From assembly GCA_002296525.1 (NCBI GenBank), contig DBIA01000014.1:1-35251 (forward strand): a stretch of DNA of 35,251 nucleotides. Reading direction: 5' to 3'. Origin of the DNA: Candidatus Neomicrothrix sp. UBA814. Lineage in GTDB: Bacteria; Actinomycetota; Acidimicrobiia; Acidimicrobiales; Poriferisodalaceae. The notes below the pieces were generated by a model. It had not been told where the DNA came from and searched no databases. It worked only from the letters and a program-made list of their open reading frames with translations. Of the stretch, positions 24,430 through 32,355 are shown in pieces (positions within the stretch are counted from its first letter, which is position 1; each line of letters begins with the position of its first letter). The position numbers and the translations under genes were made by a program.

Positions 24430-26036
24430 TGAACTCTGTGGAATCCCGATCAGAGATAGCCGCAGCGATCAAAGAAGCAGTATCGCTTGCGTCAAACCCA
24501 ACACCTAGCATCTCCAAAGAAGAAGCGTTGATGCGGGTGTCTCCCACACAACTCGAAGCTGTGCTCCACACCAGCTTCGAGCCTTCCACCCATCATGTCC
24601 TCACCTGCGGGCTGGGAGCGTCGCCGGGCGCAGCCGTCGGGAAAATCGTGTTGTCCGCAGACGAAGCAATGATGGCAACTGAGGACGTCATCCTTGTCCG
24701 CGAAGAAACGAACCCCGCGGACGTCCACGGAATGCAAATAGCCGTCGGCATCCTCACCACACGTGGCGGACTAGCAAGTCACGCCGCAGTTGTAGCTCGA
24801 GGCTGGGGCAAACCAGCTGTTTGCGGAGCAGAAAACATCGAGCTCGCTGATGACCACATCATCATCAACGGCGAACGTATCGACGTTGGCGAAACACTTT
24901 CTATCGATGGAACCTCAGGCGAAGTGATGCGAGGAGCGATACAAACCACCCACGTCGAGCCGATCCCCGAAATCGAAGTCTTGCTCCAATGGGCAGACGA
25001 GATCCGCGAACTAGCCATTCGAGCCAACGCCGACACCGCGACTGAAGCCAAAGTTGCTCGCGATAACGGCGCTGAGGGAATTGGACTATGTCGCACAGAA
25101 CATATGTTTCTCGACGAACAACGACTACCAATAATCCGCAGAATGATTTTGGCTAGTACTGCCGAACAAGAAACAGAAGCGCTACAAGAACTGCGAGAAA
25201 GCCAACACAACGACTTCATCGAGATCCTTGAGGAAATGGACCGGCTACCAGTCACCGTTCGCCTGCTCGACCCGCCACTGCACGAGTTCCTCCCAGAAAT
25301 CGAAGATCTCCTGGAAGCCGCCGCAGAACAGGCATTGGACCAAGAGCAACAAGATCTCCTGGAAGCCGCCCGCCGCTGGAACGAACGAAACCCAATGATC
25401 GGAACACGCGGCGTGCGTCTCGCATGGCTGAAACCCGGTCTATATGAAATGCAAACCCTCGCTCTCCTCGACGCGATCGCTGACCGAACAGCCAACGGAG
25501 GCACCCCACTGGTCGAAATCATGATCCCCCTCACCGTCAGCGGCGAAGAGCTCGCCGGAATCAGACGGCGGATCCAAGCCACGATCGACAACCACCCTTC
25601 AGAAATAGTCATCAAGATAGGGACGATGATCGAAACCCCAAGAGCGGCCCTCACAGCTAACCAAATAGCCGAACACGCAGATTTCTTCAGTTTTGGCACA
25701 AATGACTTAACGCAACTCACATTCGGGTTCAGCCGCGACGATGTCGAAAGCAGCATCATGGGCCTCTACCTCGAACAAGAACTCCTACAACACAACCCCT
25801 TCCAACAAGTCGACACTGAAGCGGTCACGGAACTCGTGAAACTCGGAATAGAACGAGGAAGGCGCACCAAACCCGATCTACCGATCGGAGTGTGCGGAGA
25901 ACACGGAGGCGATCCCGTGAGCATCGGCGTGCTCGCCGGAACCGGTATTGACTACGTGTCCTGTTCACCACCACGGATCCCAGTCGCCAGACTCGCCGCC
26001 GCCCAGACCGCAATCACACAAAGCATCGAGAACTGA
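24429..26036 (+). CDS. PPDK-like protein lacking the ATP-grasp domain (phosphohistidine plus PEP-binding barrel)
   Basis: The 535 residues align in order with the second part of pyruvate, phosphate dikinase. A linker (KEEALMRVSPTQLEAVLH, 30-47) leads to the swivelling phosphohistidine domain with GGLASHAAVVARG (His118). The TIM barrel follows with CRTEHMF, LLDPPLHEFLP, NPMIGTRGVRL, GTMIETPRAAL, FSFGTNDLTQ and the catalytic Cys489 in CGEHGGDP. PPDK is about 870 aa; the whole N-terminal ATP-grasp domain is missing, and it is not encoded just upstream. All catalytic residues of the remaining domains are kept, so decay is unlikely. It could act with a separate nucleotide-binding subunit or as another PEP phosphotransfer enzyme. 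Confidence 0.82.
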   Translation: MNSVESRSEIAAAIKEAVSLASNPTPSISKEEALMRVSPTQLEAVLHTSFEPSTHHVLTCGLGASPGAAVGKIVLSADEAMMATEDVILVREETNPADVHGMQIAVGILTTRGGLASHAAVVARGWGKPAVCGAENIELADDHIIINGERIDVGETLSIDGTSGEVMRGAIQTTHVEPIPEIEVLLQWADEIRELAIRANADTATEAKVARDNGAEGIGLCRTEHMFLDEQRLPIIRRMILASTAEQETEALQELRESQHNDFIEILEEMDRLPVTVRLLDPPLHEFLPEIEDLLEAAAEQALDQEQQDLLEAARRWNERNPMIGTRGVRLAWLKPGLYEMQTLALLDAIADRTANGGTPLVEIMIPLTVSGEELAGIRRRIQATIDNHPSEIVIKIGTMIETPRAALTANQIAEHADFFSFGTNDLTQLTFGFSRDDVESSIMGLYLEQELLQHNPFQQVDTEAVTELVKLGIERGRRTKPDLPIGVCGEHGGDPVSIGVLAGTGIDYVSCSPPRIPVARLAAAQTAITQSIEN

Positions 26037-26061
26037 GCAATTGGTGCACCCGTGTAGGCAC

Positions 26062-26067
26062 TAGCGT
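26062..26067 (+). promoter_or_regulatory. -10 element (TAGCGT) of dnaG, near-leaderless
   Basis: TAGCGT is followed by 9 nt and the dnaG ATG, with no ribosome site in between. Confidence 0.45.
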
Positions 26068-26076
26068 CAACTGGTA

Positions 26077-27864
26077 ATGGGTATCCACGACGAAGACCTC
26101 GAACGCGTCAAGGCCGAAACAGACCTTGCGGGCATTGTGTCTCAGTACGTCGCGTTGAAAAAAGTTGGACAACGATTCAGCGGTCTCTGTCCCTTCCACA
26201 ACGAAAAGACTCCGTCGTTTTCAGTGAACGCCGACGAAGGATTCTTTTACTGCTTCGGTTGCCAAAAAAGTGGTGACGCCATCACATTCGTCCGCGAAAT
26301 CGAGCACCTGGACTTCGTAGGCGCAGTCGAATGGTTAGCTAACCGACTCGGCATAGCCCTCCGCTACACCGACTCCACAGATGGAGCGAACCGAAAAGAA
26401 CGACAAGAAATCAGCGAACTGCTCGAAAAGACCGCAGACTTCTACCACCAGACCCTCCGCACCGGAAAACAGGCCGGCAAAGTCCGCTCCTACCTCCGGA
26501 GCCGAGGATTCGACTCCGAAACAGTTGAGCAGTTCCGAATCGGCTACGCACCCGACCAGTGGGACGCGCTTGCTTCGCACCTTGGAGTAGCAATTGAAAA
26601 GCTCGAAGCAGCAGGGCTCGGGCGCCCAGGTCAGCGAGGCGGAGCAATCGACTTCTTCAGGGATCGAGTTATGTTCCCGGTATGTGACGCAAATGGGGCA
26701 GTAGTTGGTTTCGGCGGGCGCATGCTCCCTGACGGTCAGCAACCCAAATACAAAAACACCCCACAAACCCGTCTATATGACAAAAGTAAAGTGCTCTATG
26801 GTCTTCACTGGGCGAAGAAACAGATCGTGCAAGCCGACGAAATCATCGTCTGCGAGGGCTACACCGATGTCATTGGATGCTTCCGCGCAGGACTTGATCG
26901 AGCGGTCGCCACCTGCGGTACAGCCCTCACCGACGACCACGTAAAAACTATGGTCCGTTTCGCAAAGCGAATCGTCATTGCGTTCGATGCTGACGGAGCC
27001 GGGAAAGCCGCGGCAGACCGGTTCTACGATTGGGAGCATCAACACAATGCCGAAGTGTTTGTTGCCGCGATCCCTGAAGGCGCAGACCCAGGACAGCTAG
27101 CAGAAGAAGACCCAGCTGCTCTCACCGAAGCAATTAACTCCGCCGAACCATTTTTGAGTTATCGCATCAATAGGGTGCTCGACCGAGCCGACCTTGAGCG
27201 GGTAGAAGGCAGAGCCCGCGCTGCTGCAGACACTGGGGCGATTATCGCTGAACACCCCAATGAAGTTGTGCGAGATCAGTACCTCGTTGAAACCGCACAA
27301 AAAGTGCGAGTCGATATTGAACAGATGCGTCGACTAATCGTCAAACCATCACCGCAACAGCAACGGTCCTCCGCAGTTCAACAAGACACGGCGCAACCAG
27401 CCAAACAGGTTGAGCCAAAGCCTCCTCCACTAGTAGAAGTCAACCTTCTTAGGGCGTTAATCCACCAGCCCGATGCGATCACCTCTTTGGTATTACCAGC
27501 AATGTTCACCGACCCCATCGCCGCGGAGGCCCACCGGCTTGTAATCAGTGATGGGTGGCGAGACCAGATCAACGATTTTTCCCAACCAGTAGCGACACTT
27601 GTGGGACGACTTGTGGTTGAAGAAGTAGACGCCGACCCGGTTGAGCTTGTCTCACGCGCGTTAGACGCCGTCATCGACAGATGGCACACCGAAGTTCGCT
27701 ATGACGTCAACGACATCGAGCAACTGCGCGTACATCAACCGATGGTCCAGTGGTTAGCGCAACGCCAAGAAGAGATGCACAGTGAACAAACCCGAACCGC
27801 AGCAGTTGAAGCAATTGTTGACTGGTTACGCACACAGGACTCAGACAAAGATTCAACTTCGTAG
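26077..27864 (+). CDS. dnaG: DNA primase DnaG
   Basis: Synthesises RNA primers for replication. The 595-aa protein has the N-terminal CHC2 zinc domain (Cys38, His41, Cys59, Cys62), the RNA-polymerase-like core, and the Toprim domain with Glu260 (CEGYTDV) and Asp304/Asp306 (FDADGAG). The C-terminal helicase-binding domain (about 450-590) follows a Gln/Pro-rich linker. ATG at 26077 begins MGIHDEDLERVKAETDL, the usual DnaG start. Two tRNA genes on the opposite strand follow. Confidence 0.95.
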   Translation: MGIHDEDLERVKAETDLAGIVSQYVALKKVGQRFSGLCPFHNEKTPSFSVNADEGFFYCFGCQKSGDAITFVREIEHLDFVGAVEWLANRLGIALRYTDSTDGANRKERQEISELLEKTADFYHQTLRTGKQAGKVRSYLRSRGFDSETVEQFRIGYAPDQWDALASHLGVAIEKLEAAGLGRPGQRGGAIDFFRDRVMFPVCDANGAVVGFGGRMLPDGQQPKYKNTPQTRLYDKSKVLYGLHWAKKQIVQADEIIVCEGYTDVIGCFRAGLDRAVATCGTALTDDHVKTMVRFAKRIVIAFDADGAGKAAADRFYDWEHQHNAEVFVAAIPEGADPGQLAEEDPAALTEAINSAEPFLSYRINRVLDRADLERVEGRARAAADTGAIIAEHPNEVVRDQYLVETAQKVRVDIEQMRRLIVKPSPQQQRSSAVQQDTAQPAKQVEPKPPPLVEVNLLRALIHQPDAITSLVLPAMFTDPIAAEAHRLVISDGWRDQINDFSQPVATLVGRLVVEEVDADPVELVSRALDAVIDRWHTEVRYDVNDIEQLRVHQPMVQWLAQRQEEMHSEQTRTAAVEAIVDWLRTQDSDKDSTS

Positions 27865-27895
27865 AACCACTCGGCATAGATAGCGGCATTTTAAA

Positions 27896-27971
27896 TGGCT
27901 CCGGGGGTGGGGCTCGAACCCACGACAAACGGATTAACAGTCCGCTGCTCTGCCAACTGAGCTACCCCGGA
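27896..27971 (-). tRNA. tRNA-Asn (GTT)
   Basis: A complete cloverleaf on the minus strand: acceptor TCCGGGG with CCCCGGA, D arm AGCTCAGTTGGCAGAGC, anticodon loop CTGTTAA with anticodon GTT, and TPsiC GGTTCGAGCC. The genome encodes the CCA end (27896-27898), unlike the two other tRNAs here. Confidence 0.95.
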
Positions 27972-28014
27972 TGGCAGAGGCCGAGGATATCAACCAATAG
28001 AGGTAAATGGGTAG

Positions 28015-28087
28015 TGGGCCGAGCGGGGATCGAACCCGCGACCGAGCGATTATGAGTCGCCTGCTCTAACCACTGAGCTACCGGCCC
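28015..28087 (-). tRNA. tRNA with CAT anticodon, probably tRNA-Ile2 (lysidine-modified)
   Basis: A cloverleaf with acceptor GGGCCGG / TCGGCCC, anticodon loop CTCATAA and TPsiC GGTTCGATCC; CCA is not encoded. The D arm through anticodon arm (AGCTCAGTGGTTAGAGCAGG onward, to ATCGCT) is the same as I recall for E. coli ileX, the tRNA whose CAT anticodon is converted by TilS to read AUA. Elongator tRNA-Met is the alternative. A TACGCT -10 element ends only 6 nt before the mature 5' end. Confidence 0.9.
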
Positions 28088-28093
28088 GCTCAG

Positions 28094-28099
28094 AGCGTA
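28094..28099 (-). promoter_or_regulatory. candidate -10 element (TACGCT) of the tRNA-Ile2/tRNA-Asn unit
   Basis: Minus-strand TACGCT, 6 nt before the first base of the tRNA. The two minus-strand tRNAs are 43 nt apart and may share this promoter. Confidence 0.4.
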
Positions 28100-28175
28100 G
28101 GCAGTTCACGCCCATATCGCTATTACTGGCGACGATTTATGGCAAAGTCCAACGCGCTCTAGGTCCAATATCTGC

Positions 28176-28733
28176 TTAGTTGTACCAATCTGCGGCCAAT
28201 TTCAGAAGATGGCGACATATTTCGTTGCATCGGTCCAAAACAGCGCACATTCCATCGTCACCACTCATTAACCCACGAAGCGAAAGGTCAATCCGGGCAA
28301 TGATCGTGAGGGTTCGCTGCGCTGGATCAGTTACCGAGGGGAAAGAATCAATAGCCGAAACTTCCACCGGCAGGACCTGGCCACCGAAACCAGCCAGTTC
28401 GGTAGCTAACACCAGCAGATCAGGTTCATTGTCCAGGGGAGGTAAACCCCATGTGAACGTCAAAGGAGCCCAAAACTCATCCGGTGGAAGGTCTCCCTCA
28501 GCGCCAGCGAGCAACACATCTTCGAGAGCGAGCATCGTTCTGGGGTCCGACTCCAACGTCAAATGAAGATCCAGTGGCCCCCCGCACGCTTCCTCGGGGT
28601 GAAGATCAACTTCCCACGCTTGACGAAGGCTGTACGTCTCTAAGAAGTGACGCTCATCATGAATATGAAAGCCATGTTCAGCGGCGTGATCTTTGAGATC
28701 AGCGACGTAACCAGACATGTCAATTACTGCCAT
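28176..28733 (-). CDS. conserved-looking hypothetical protein, 185 aa
   Basis: A soluble acidic protein without signal peptide or membrane segment. It has an N-terminal YVADLKDHAAEHGFHIHDE segment, a strand-rich middle (PLDLHLTLESDP, WAPLTFTWGLPPLDNEPDLL) and a C-terminal helix with a Cys pair (MCAVLDRCNEICRHLLKL). I do not recognise a family. A GAAAGG ribosome site and a TAACCT -10 element (28756-28761) 22 nt upstream support the ATG. It is divergent from the IMPase-like gene. Confidence 0.72.
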   Translation of the reverse strand: MAVIDMSGYVADLKDHAAEHGFHIHDERHFLETYSLRQAWEVDLHPEEACGGPLDLHLTLESDPRTMLALEDVLLAGAEGDLPPDEFWAPLTFTWGLPPLDNEPDLLVLATELAGFGGQVLPVEVSAIDSFPSVTDPAQRTLTIIARIDLSLRGLMSGDDGMCAVLDRCNEICRHLLKLAADWYN

Positions 28734-28755
28734 AAAAGACCTTTCAGCGGAGGCG

Positions 28756-28761
28756 AGGTTA
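28756..28761 (-). promoter_or_regulatory. candidate -10 element (TAACCT) of the 185-aa gene
   Basis: Minus-strand TAACCT lies 22 nt upstream of the ATG, allowing a short leader with a ribosome site. Confidence 0.4.
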
Positions 28762-28795
28762 GCGGTTGACCCGAGTCGATTCCCTAAGAAACCGG

Positions 28796-28801
28796 TACGG
28801 T
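28796..28801 (+). promoter_or_regulatory. -10 element (TACGGT) of the IMPase-like gene, leaderless type
   Basis: TACGGT, 7 nt, then GTG at 28809, the same geometry as at glyS and at both sides of the PaaI/peptidase gap. Confidence 0.55.
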
Positions 28802-28808
28802 CCTGATT

Positions 28809-29552
28809 GTGAACTCAAGAGACTTGCTATTGCTTCTCGACGAAGCGGCTGGCGCTGTGCAAAAAGCGTTAGAGACTTTTGACCGTTGGGGTGATGGGGG
28901 AGAGCGCCCTGATCAATATGCGCTGGACCAAGTTGCAGATTCCGCTGTGCTTGAAGTTCTGATGCCATCGGGCCTGTCTGTGTTAAGCGAAGAGTCGGGG
29001 TTAGTTCAAGGAAACACAAGCGAGCTAGTCATCGTGGACCCGGTAGATGGTTCCACGAATGCGTCTCGACGGATCCCGCACTATTGCACCAGCCTGTGTG
29101 TCGTAGACGACAAGGGCCCATCGGTGGCTCTGGTGCTTAACCTCGCGCACGGTGAACGGTTCCACGCGGTAAGGGGCGAGGGGGCTTTTCTCGACAGCGA
29201 CGCTATTCAATCAACAGACTGCGAACAGTTAGATGAAGCCATTATCGGAGTTGCCGGAGTCCCTCCACCGAGCCTAAACCCGCGCCAATATCGGTCATTC
29301 GGTGCCGCGGCACTCGACCTTTGCTCTGTCGCCGCCGGAAGAGTAGACGCCTATATAGACCCGCTCGCCCATCACGGCGTATGGGACTACGCCGCCGGCG
29401 TACTCATATGTCAAGAAGCCGGAGCAGTAGTGGGAGAACTCCAAGGCCGCGACCTAATCCACTCTGACCATGCTGCACGCAGAGGACCAGTAGTAGCAGC
29501 ATCTCCAGATCTCTTAGCTCAACTCGGTGTGGACCCAGCGATAGACCGTTAG
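28809..29552 (+). CDS. inositol monophosphatase family protein
   Basis: A 247-aa metal-dependent phosphatase of the IMPase/FBPase/CysQ superfamily. Metal ligands are visible in SEESG (60-64), DPVDGSTN (77-84) and WDYAAG (192-197). The N-terminal K..D..T block of classical IMPase is replaced by PDQYALDQVAD, so specificity may differ. Possible substrates include inositol phosphate, histidinol phosphate and fructose bisphosphate; the sequence does not decide. GTG at 28809 is fixed by the TACGGT -10 element 7 nt upstream. tRNA-Val follows 12 nt after the stop. Confidence 0.88.
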   Translation: MNSRDLLLLLDEAAGAVQKALETFDRWGDGGERPDQYALDQVADSAVLEVLMPSGLSVLSEESGLVQGNTSELVIVDPVDGSTNASRRIPHYCTSLCVVDDKGPSVALVLNLAHGERFHAVRGEGAFLDSDAIQSTDCEQLDEAIIGVAGVPPPSLNPRQYRSFGAAALDLCSVAAGRVDAYIDPLAHHGVWDYAAGVLICQEAGAVVGELQGRDLIHSDHAARRGPVVAASPDLLAQLGVDPAIDR

Positions 29553-29555
29553 TCT
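29550..29555 (+). promoter_or_regulatory. candidate -10 element (TAGTCT) of tRNA-Val
   Basis: TAGTCT overlaps the IMPase stop codon and ends 9 nt before the mature tRNA 5' end, so the primary transcript would have almost no leader. Confidence 0.35.
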
Positions 29556-29564
29556 CAACACGTC

Positions 29565-29638
29565 GGGCGCTTAGCTCAGTTGGCTAGAGCACCTCCCTTA
29601 CAAGGAGGGGGTCACAGGTTCGAGTCCTGTAGCGCCCA
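29565..29638 (+). tRNA. tRNA-Val (TAC), integration target
   Basis: Complete cloverleaf of 74 nt: acceptor GGGCGCT / AGCGCCC, D arm GCTC/GAGC, anticodon stem CCTCC/GGAGG with loop CTTACAA (anticodon TAC), TPsiC GGTTCGAGTCC. CCA is not encoded. Its 3' part, from the first base of the anticodon loop, is repeated at 35019-35061. Confidence 0.96.
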
Positions 29639-29639
29639 C
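29597..29639 (+). repeat. attL-like 43-bp direct repeat (left copy)
   Basis: Runs from the first base of the tRNA-Val anticodon loop (CTTACAAGG...) to one base past its 3' end. It is identical to 35019-35061. Confidence 0.92.
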
Positions 29640-29688
29640 ACACAAAACCGCAGGTCAGAGGCCTAAACCAAGAATCTGAGCAGGTCTT

Positions 29689-29715
29689 AGGGGCACTCCA
29701 GGGGCACCAGAGATT
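29689..29715 (+). repeat. GGGGCAC end repeat, copy 1 (left end)
   Basis: Two GGGGCAC units 12 nt apart, closely matching the start of the copy at 34892 (AGGGGCAC...GGGGCACCAG). They lie 50 nt inside the left attachment repeat, where integrase arm-binding sites would be expected. Confidence 0.5.
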
Positions 29716-29877
29716 TACTTTGGTCAGTCTGATGGGACAGTGGAACGAAAAGTGCCGAGGGGGCCTGGGACTTCGACATGTCGATAAGCAAACATTTTCT
29801 TATTGACGCCCGTTGGTGCTTGAAATCGATAATCACTCTTGATTGACTTTGACGCGATTTAGTTCTGTACCTAATTC

Positions 29878-32220
29878 GTGGATGCGGGTGAAAAATTGAG
29901 GCGCTTGTTTAAAGGCATTGCGATTTTAGTAGTTTTGGGGCTGCTTGCTGGCGCCTGGCGAGGCGATATTAAGTGGCGCGAGTGGGTTGTCGACCAGGAC
30001 TGGGCCACTGATATTGACTGGCCAGATTGGCTCAACATGGGCGTCGACGGGGACTACGACCTTGACGATTTCGATAAGTCAGTCTCTTCGACTGTTTCTG
30101 CGTTCTTGCAGTACGCCGAAACTCGGCAAGAAGCACTAGAAGTCCTCGATGCAGGAGCTAACGGTGATCAAATAAGTCAAGCAAACGCTGTCGACCGTGT
30201 TTTTGACGCTTGGGACGCCCTTGTAGAGGAGTTAACTCTGTTTGGTCTCGTCGCTGACAGCGTTGACGAACTTAATGAATATTCTGCCCATACTGGACGA
30301 GAGAAAAATTTAGGGCTTCCCGACGGGCTAGCTGTTTCCGGCTTCACGAGCCTCGCTAGCAGCTCATCTGATTCCTCAACGCTTCTTTTGGCACAAGTAG
30401 ATGGCGGCACAGGTAACTGCCCACCAAAAAGTATCACTGAGAAGGTGAGTGATTTTTTGATCGGGCTAATCCCAGGACTGGGTTCGCTTGGACTCGGAGG
30501 GTTGAAAGAAGTGGGAGAAACGGCGAAGATCGGCAACAAGGCAAGCCAGAGTATCGAAGCTGCGGGTGAAGCCGAAAAAAAGCGCGGTGGAGACGAAACC
30601 GACCAAGAAGCAGCTAAAGCTTTACGCAGACTAGAGATTCTCAGTTCAGGTCTCATGCCCTCTCTCGTTGTGAACGCCTCCAAAGGTCAAGCGGCCGGCG
30701 TTTTCGGCGCTTTCGCTGCTGCGGCCTTATCAGCAGGTGTTGTGGTTCCCACTCTTACGACACTTACTATTGCGGGTGCTGGCGGATATGTGGTTGGCAA
30801 AGGCGTTGAGTATTTATTTCTCTCAGATACTGCTTCAGTTGTTGCCGGGAAAACTGGCCCAGACGGGAAGACGCTGATCCCCAAAGATCAATGTGGCACG
30901 TTGGTAATCGACACCGAAAAAAATGAGCCGGTCGTGGCTAATGGGGTCGAAACAAACGGAGAACAGAGCCTAGAAATTTTGGGATCTAGTGATGAATCTC
31001 CCGGAAAAAACCAAATTCAAATCTCAACAGAGGTTCCGGAATCCGTTCCAACGTGTTCAGACATTATGGGTCTAAACCACCTTTTCAAAGATCTCGGTAA
31101 CGGAAAAATAAGCGTTGAGGTTTCGACTACTCCTGAGCTAACAGGCTGCCCCGTTACTTTCTCGGGACGCATAGTCAACGAATCTGCTCCCGACAAAAGC
31201 GAAGTCGTATCCAAAAGCTTCAATGCACTGGGCACTTTTGAGGTCAACGGACCCTCGATAGGTTCGTTCCGACTTGCAGGAACACTCACCAGTGGGGAAG
31301 TGTCAAGCACCATTGAACACCGGGTCATCCAAAAAGGACCTCGCATTGTTGAAATGCAAATTCCTAATCCCTCGAAAACCATCAACTTGGGTGATCTGCT
31401 TAATTTGGGCCTCACGCCATTGCGAGTCACCTACGAGGACGAAACGCAGCATCGCATCCTTGCCACTGCACTGAATTCGGAGATTCAATGGAGCCTGTCC
31501 AGCGGTCCAGGAACACTCGAGGGCAATACCTATATTGCCAATGAAAACGGCATCGCTTCGCTAGTTGTCACATATGTCAGTGACGCTTCATCAATCTCGG
31601 AAACATTGACCGTGCTGGTCGAGGGCTCGCAGATTCCCGAAGAGGAAAACCAAACCGAGGTTATTGCCTCCGAGGGTCCGCTGAGCGCGGAGGCTTCTTT
31701 CCGCGCCGTGGGTGAACATGATTACGATGACTCGTGGTATGAGAACCGTGCCCAAGGCTTAGGGGACGTGTTTGCTGGTTTGGAGGTGACGCTTAACGAG
31801 ATAGAAATGATTTATTCAGCTGAGTCAGGTGAGGTAAGCGGAGAATTCAACAGTGATTACATTTATGAGATAGCAGTTGATATGCGATCGCAGGGCGGAT
31901 CATATGAGAGTTGTAAGCTTTCGTTTATTAGCTCGATGGTAATTGACGCTCAAGCATCTTCTTATAACCCTGCGACTGGTGTTCTGCAAGGGTCGACCGG
32001 TGAATACCTACTTAATGTGGATGTCTTAGCTGATAGTACTGAAGGTGGCTACTGTCAGGCATGGGTCACACAACTGGAGGCCATTACTTCCGAACTTGGA
32101 AAATATAAGTTCTCTGGCAAGGTTGACAATGGCAGCATCCGCGGTCAACTGGAACCGATACAAAATCCATACGGCTCACCGCCTGTTTTGTTTTCGTTGA
32201 CGGTCGTAGACAGCGAATAA
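29878..32220 (+). CDS. large membrane-anchored protein with glycine-rich hydrophobic hairpin and Ig-like region
   Basis: A 780-aa protein I cannot place in a family. An N-terminal membrane anchor (about 11-27) leads into an acidic Trp-rich segment (WATDIDWPDWLN) and a helical region to about 260. A long glycine- and alanine-rich hydrophobic stretch (about 272-315, FAAAALSAGVVVP to IAGAGGYVVGKG) looks like a membrane hairpin with a glycine zipper. A strand-rich half follows, with a bacterial Ig-like module (about 512-582) and a C-terminal domain (about 600-780) with paired cysteines. Surface display or a pore-forming/effector role is possible but unproven. The GTG start has no ribosome site; TTGACT-17-TGTACC upstream (29843-29871) would give a leaderless mRNA. 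It is the first cargo gene of the island. Confidence 0.75.
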   Translation: MDAGEKLRRLFKGIAILVVLGLLAGAWRGDIKWREWVVDQDWATDIDWPDWLNMGVDGDYDLDDFDKSVSSTVSAFLQYAETRQEALEVLDAGANGDQISQANAVDRVFDAWDALVEELTLFGLVADSVDELNEYSAHTGREKNLGLPDGLAVSGFTSLASSSSDSSTLLLAQVDGGTGNCPPKSITEKVSDFLIGLIPGLGSLGLGGLKEVGETAKIGNKASQSIEAAGEAEKKRGGDETDQEAAKALRRLEILSSGLMPSLVVNASKGQAAGVFGAFAAAALSAGVVVPTLTTLTIAGAGGYVVGKGVEYLFLSDTASVVAGKTGPDGKTLIPKDQCGTLVIDTEKNEPVVANGVETNGEQSLEILGSSDESPGKNQIQISTEVPESVPTCSDIMGLNHLFKDLGNGKISVEVSTTPELTGCPVTFSGRIVNESAPDKSEVVSKSFNALGTFEVNGPSIGSFRLAGTLTSGEVSSTIEHRVIQKGPRIVEMQIPNPSKTINLGDLLNLGLTPLRVTYEDETQHRILATALNSEIQWSLSSGPGTLEGNTYIANENGIASLVVTYVSDASSISETLTVLVEGSQIPEEENQTEVIASEGPLSAEASFRAVGEHDYDDSWYENRAQGLGDVFAGLEVTLNEIEMIYSAESGEVSGEFNSDYIYEIAVDMRSQGGSYESCKLSFISSMVIDAQASSYNPATGVLQGSTGEYLLNVDVLADSTEGGYCQAWVTQLEAITSELGKYKFSGKVDNGSIRGQLEPIQNPYGSPPVLFSLTVVDSE

Positions 32221-32228
32221 GGTCGCCT

Positions 32229-32284
32229 AGGGGCACCTCCGGACACAAGCCACTGCGTAACAACATAAAGCAACCAACTACAAC
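32229..32284 (+). repeat. GGGGCAC end repeat, copy 2 (internal)
   Basis: About 56 nt starting AGGGGCACCT and containing CCACTGCGTAACAACA. It is about 80 percent identical by eye to 34892-34948, with one indel. It falls exactly between the two large cargo genes. Confidence 0.6.
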
Positions 32285-32342
32285 GACTGTTCAATTTGAG
32301 CCAGCCGAGAGAGGCTTCTTTCTTTTCTTCGGAAACTCGCTA

Positions 32343-32348
32343 TACGAT
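32343..32348 (+). promoter_or_regulatory. -10 element (TACGAT) of the lipoprotein gene, leaderless type
   Basis: TACGAT, 7 nt, then GTG at 32356. The spacing supports the internal GTG rather than the more upstream TTG as the start. Confidence 0.5.
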
Positions 32349-32355
32349 CAGCTTC

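Noticed and set aside
24779..25759. 326-aa minus-strand frame
   Set aside because: Antisense shadow of the PPDK-like gene, Ser/Arg-rich and without motifs.
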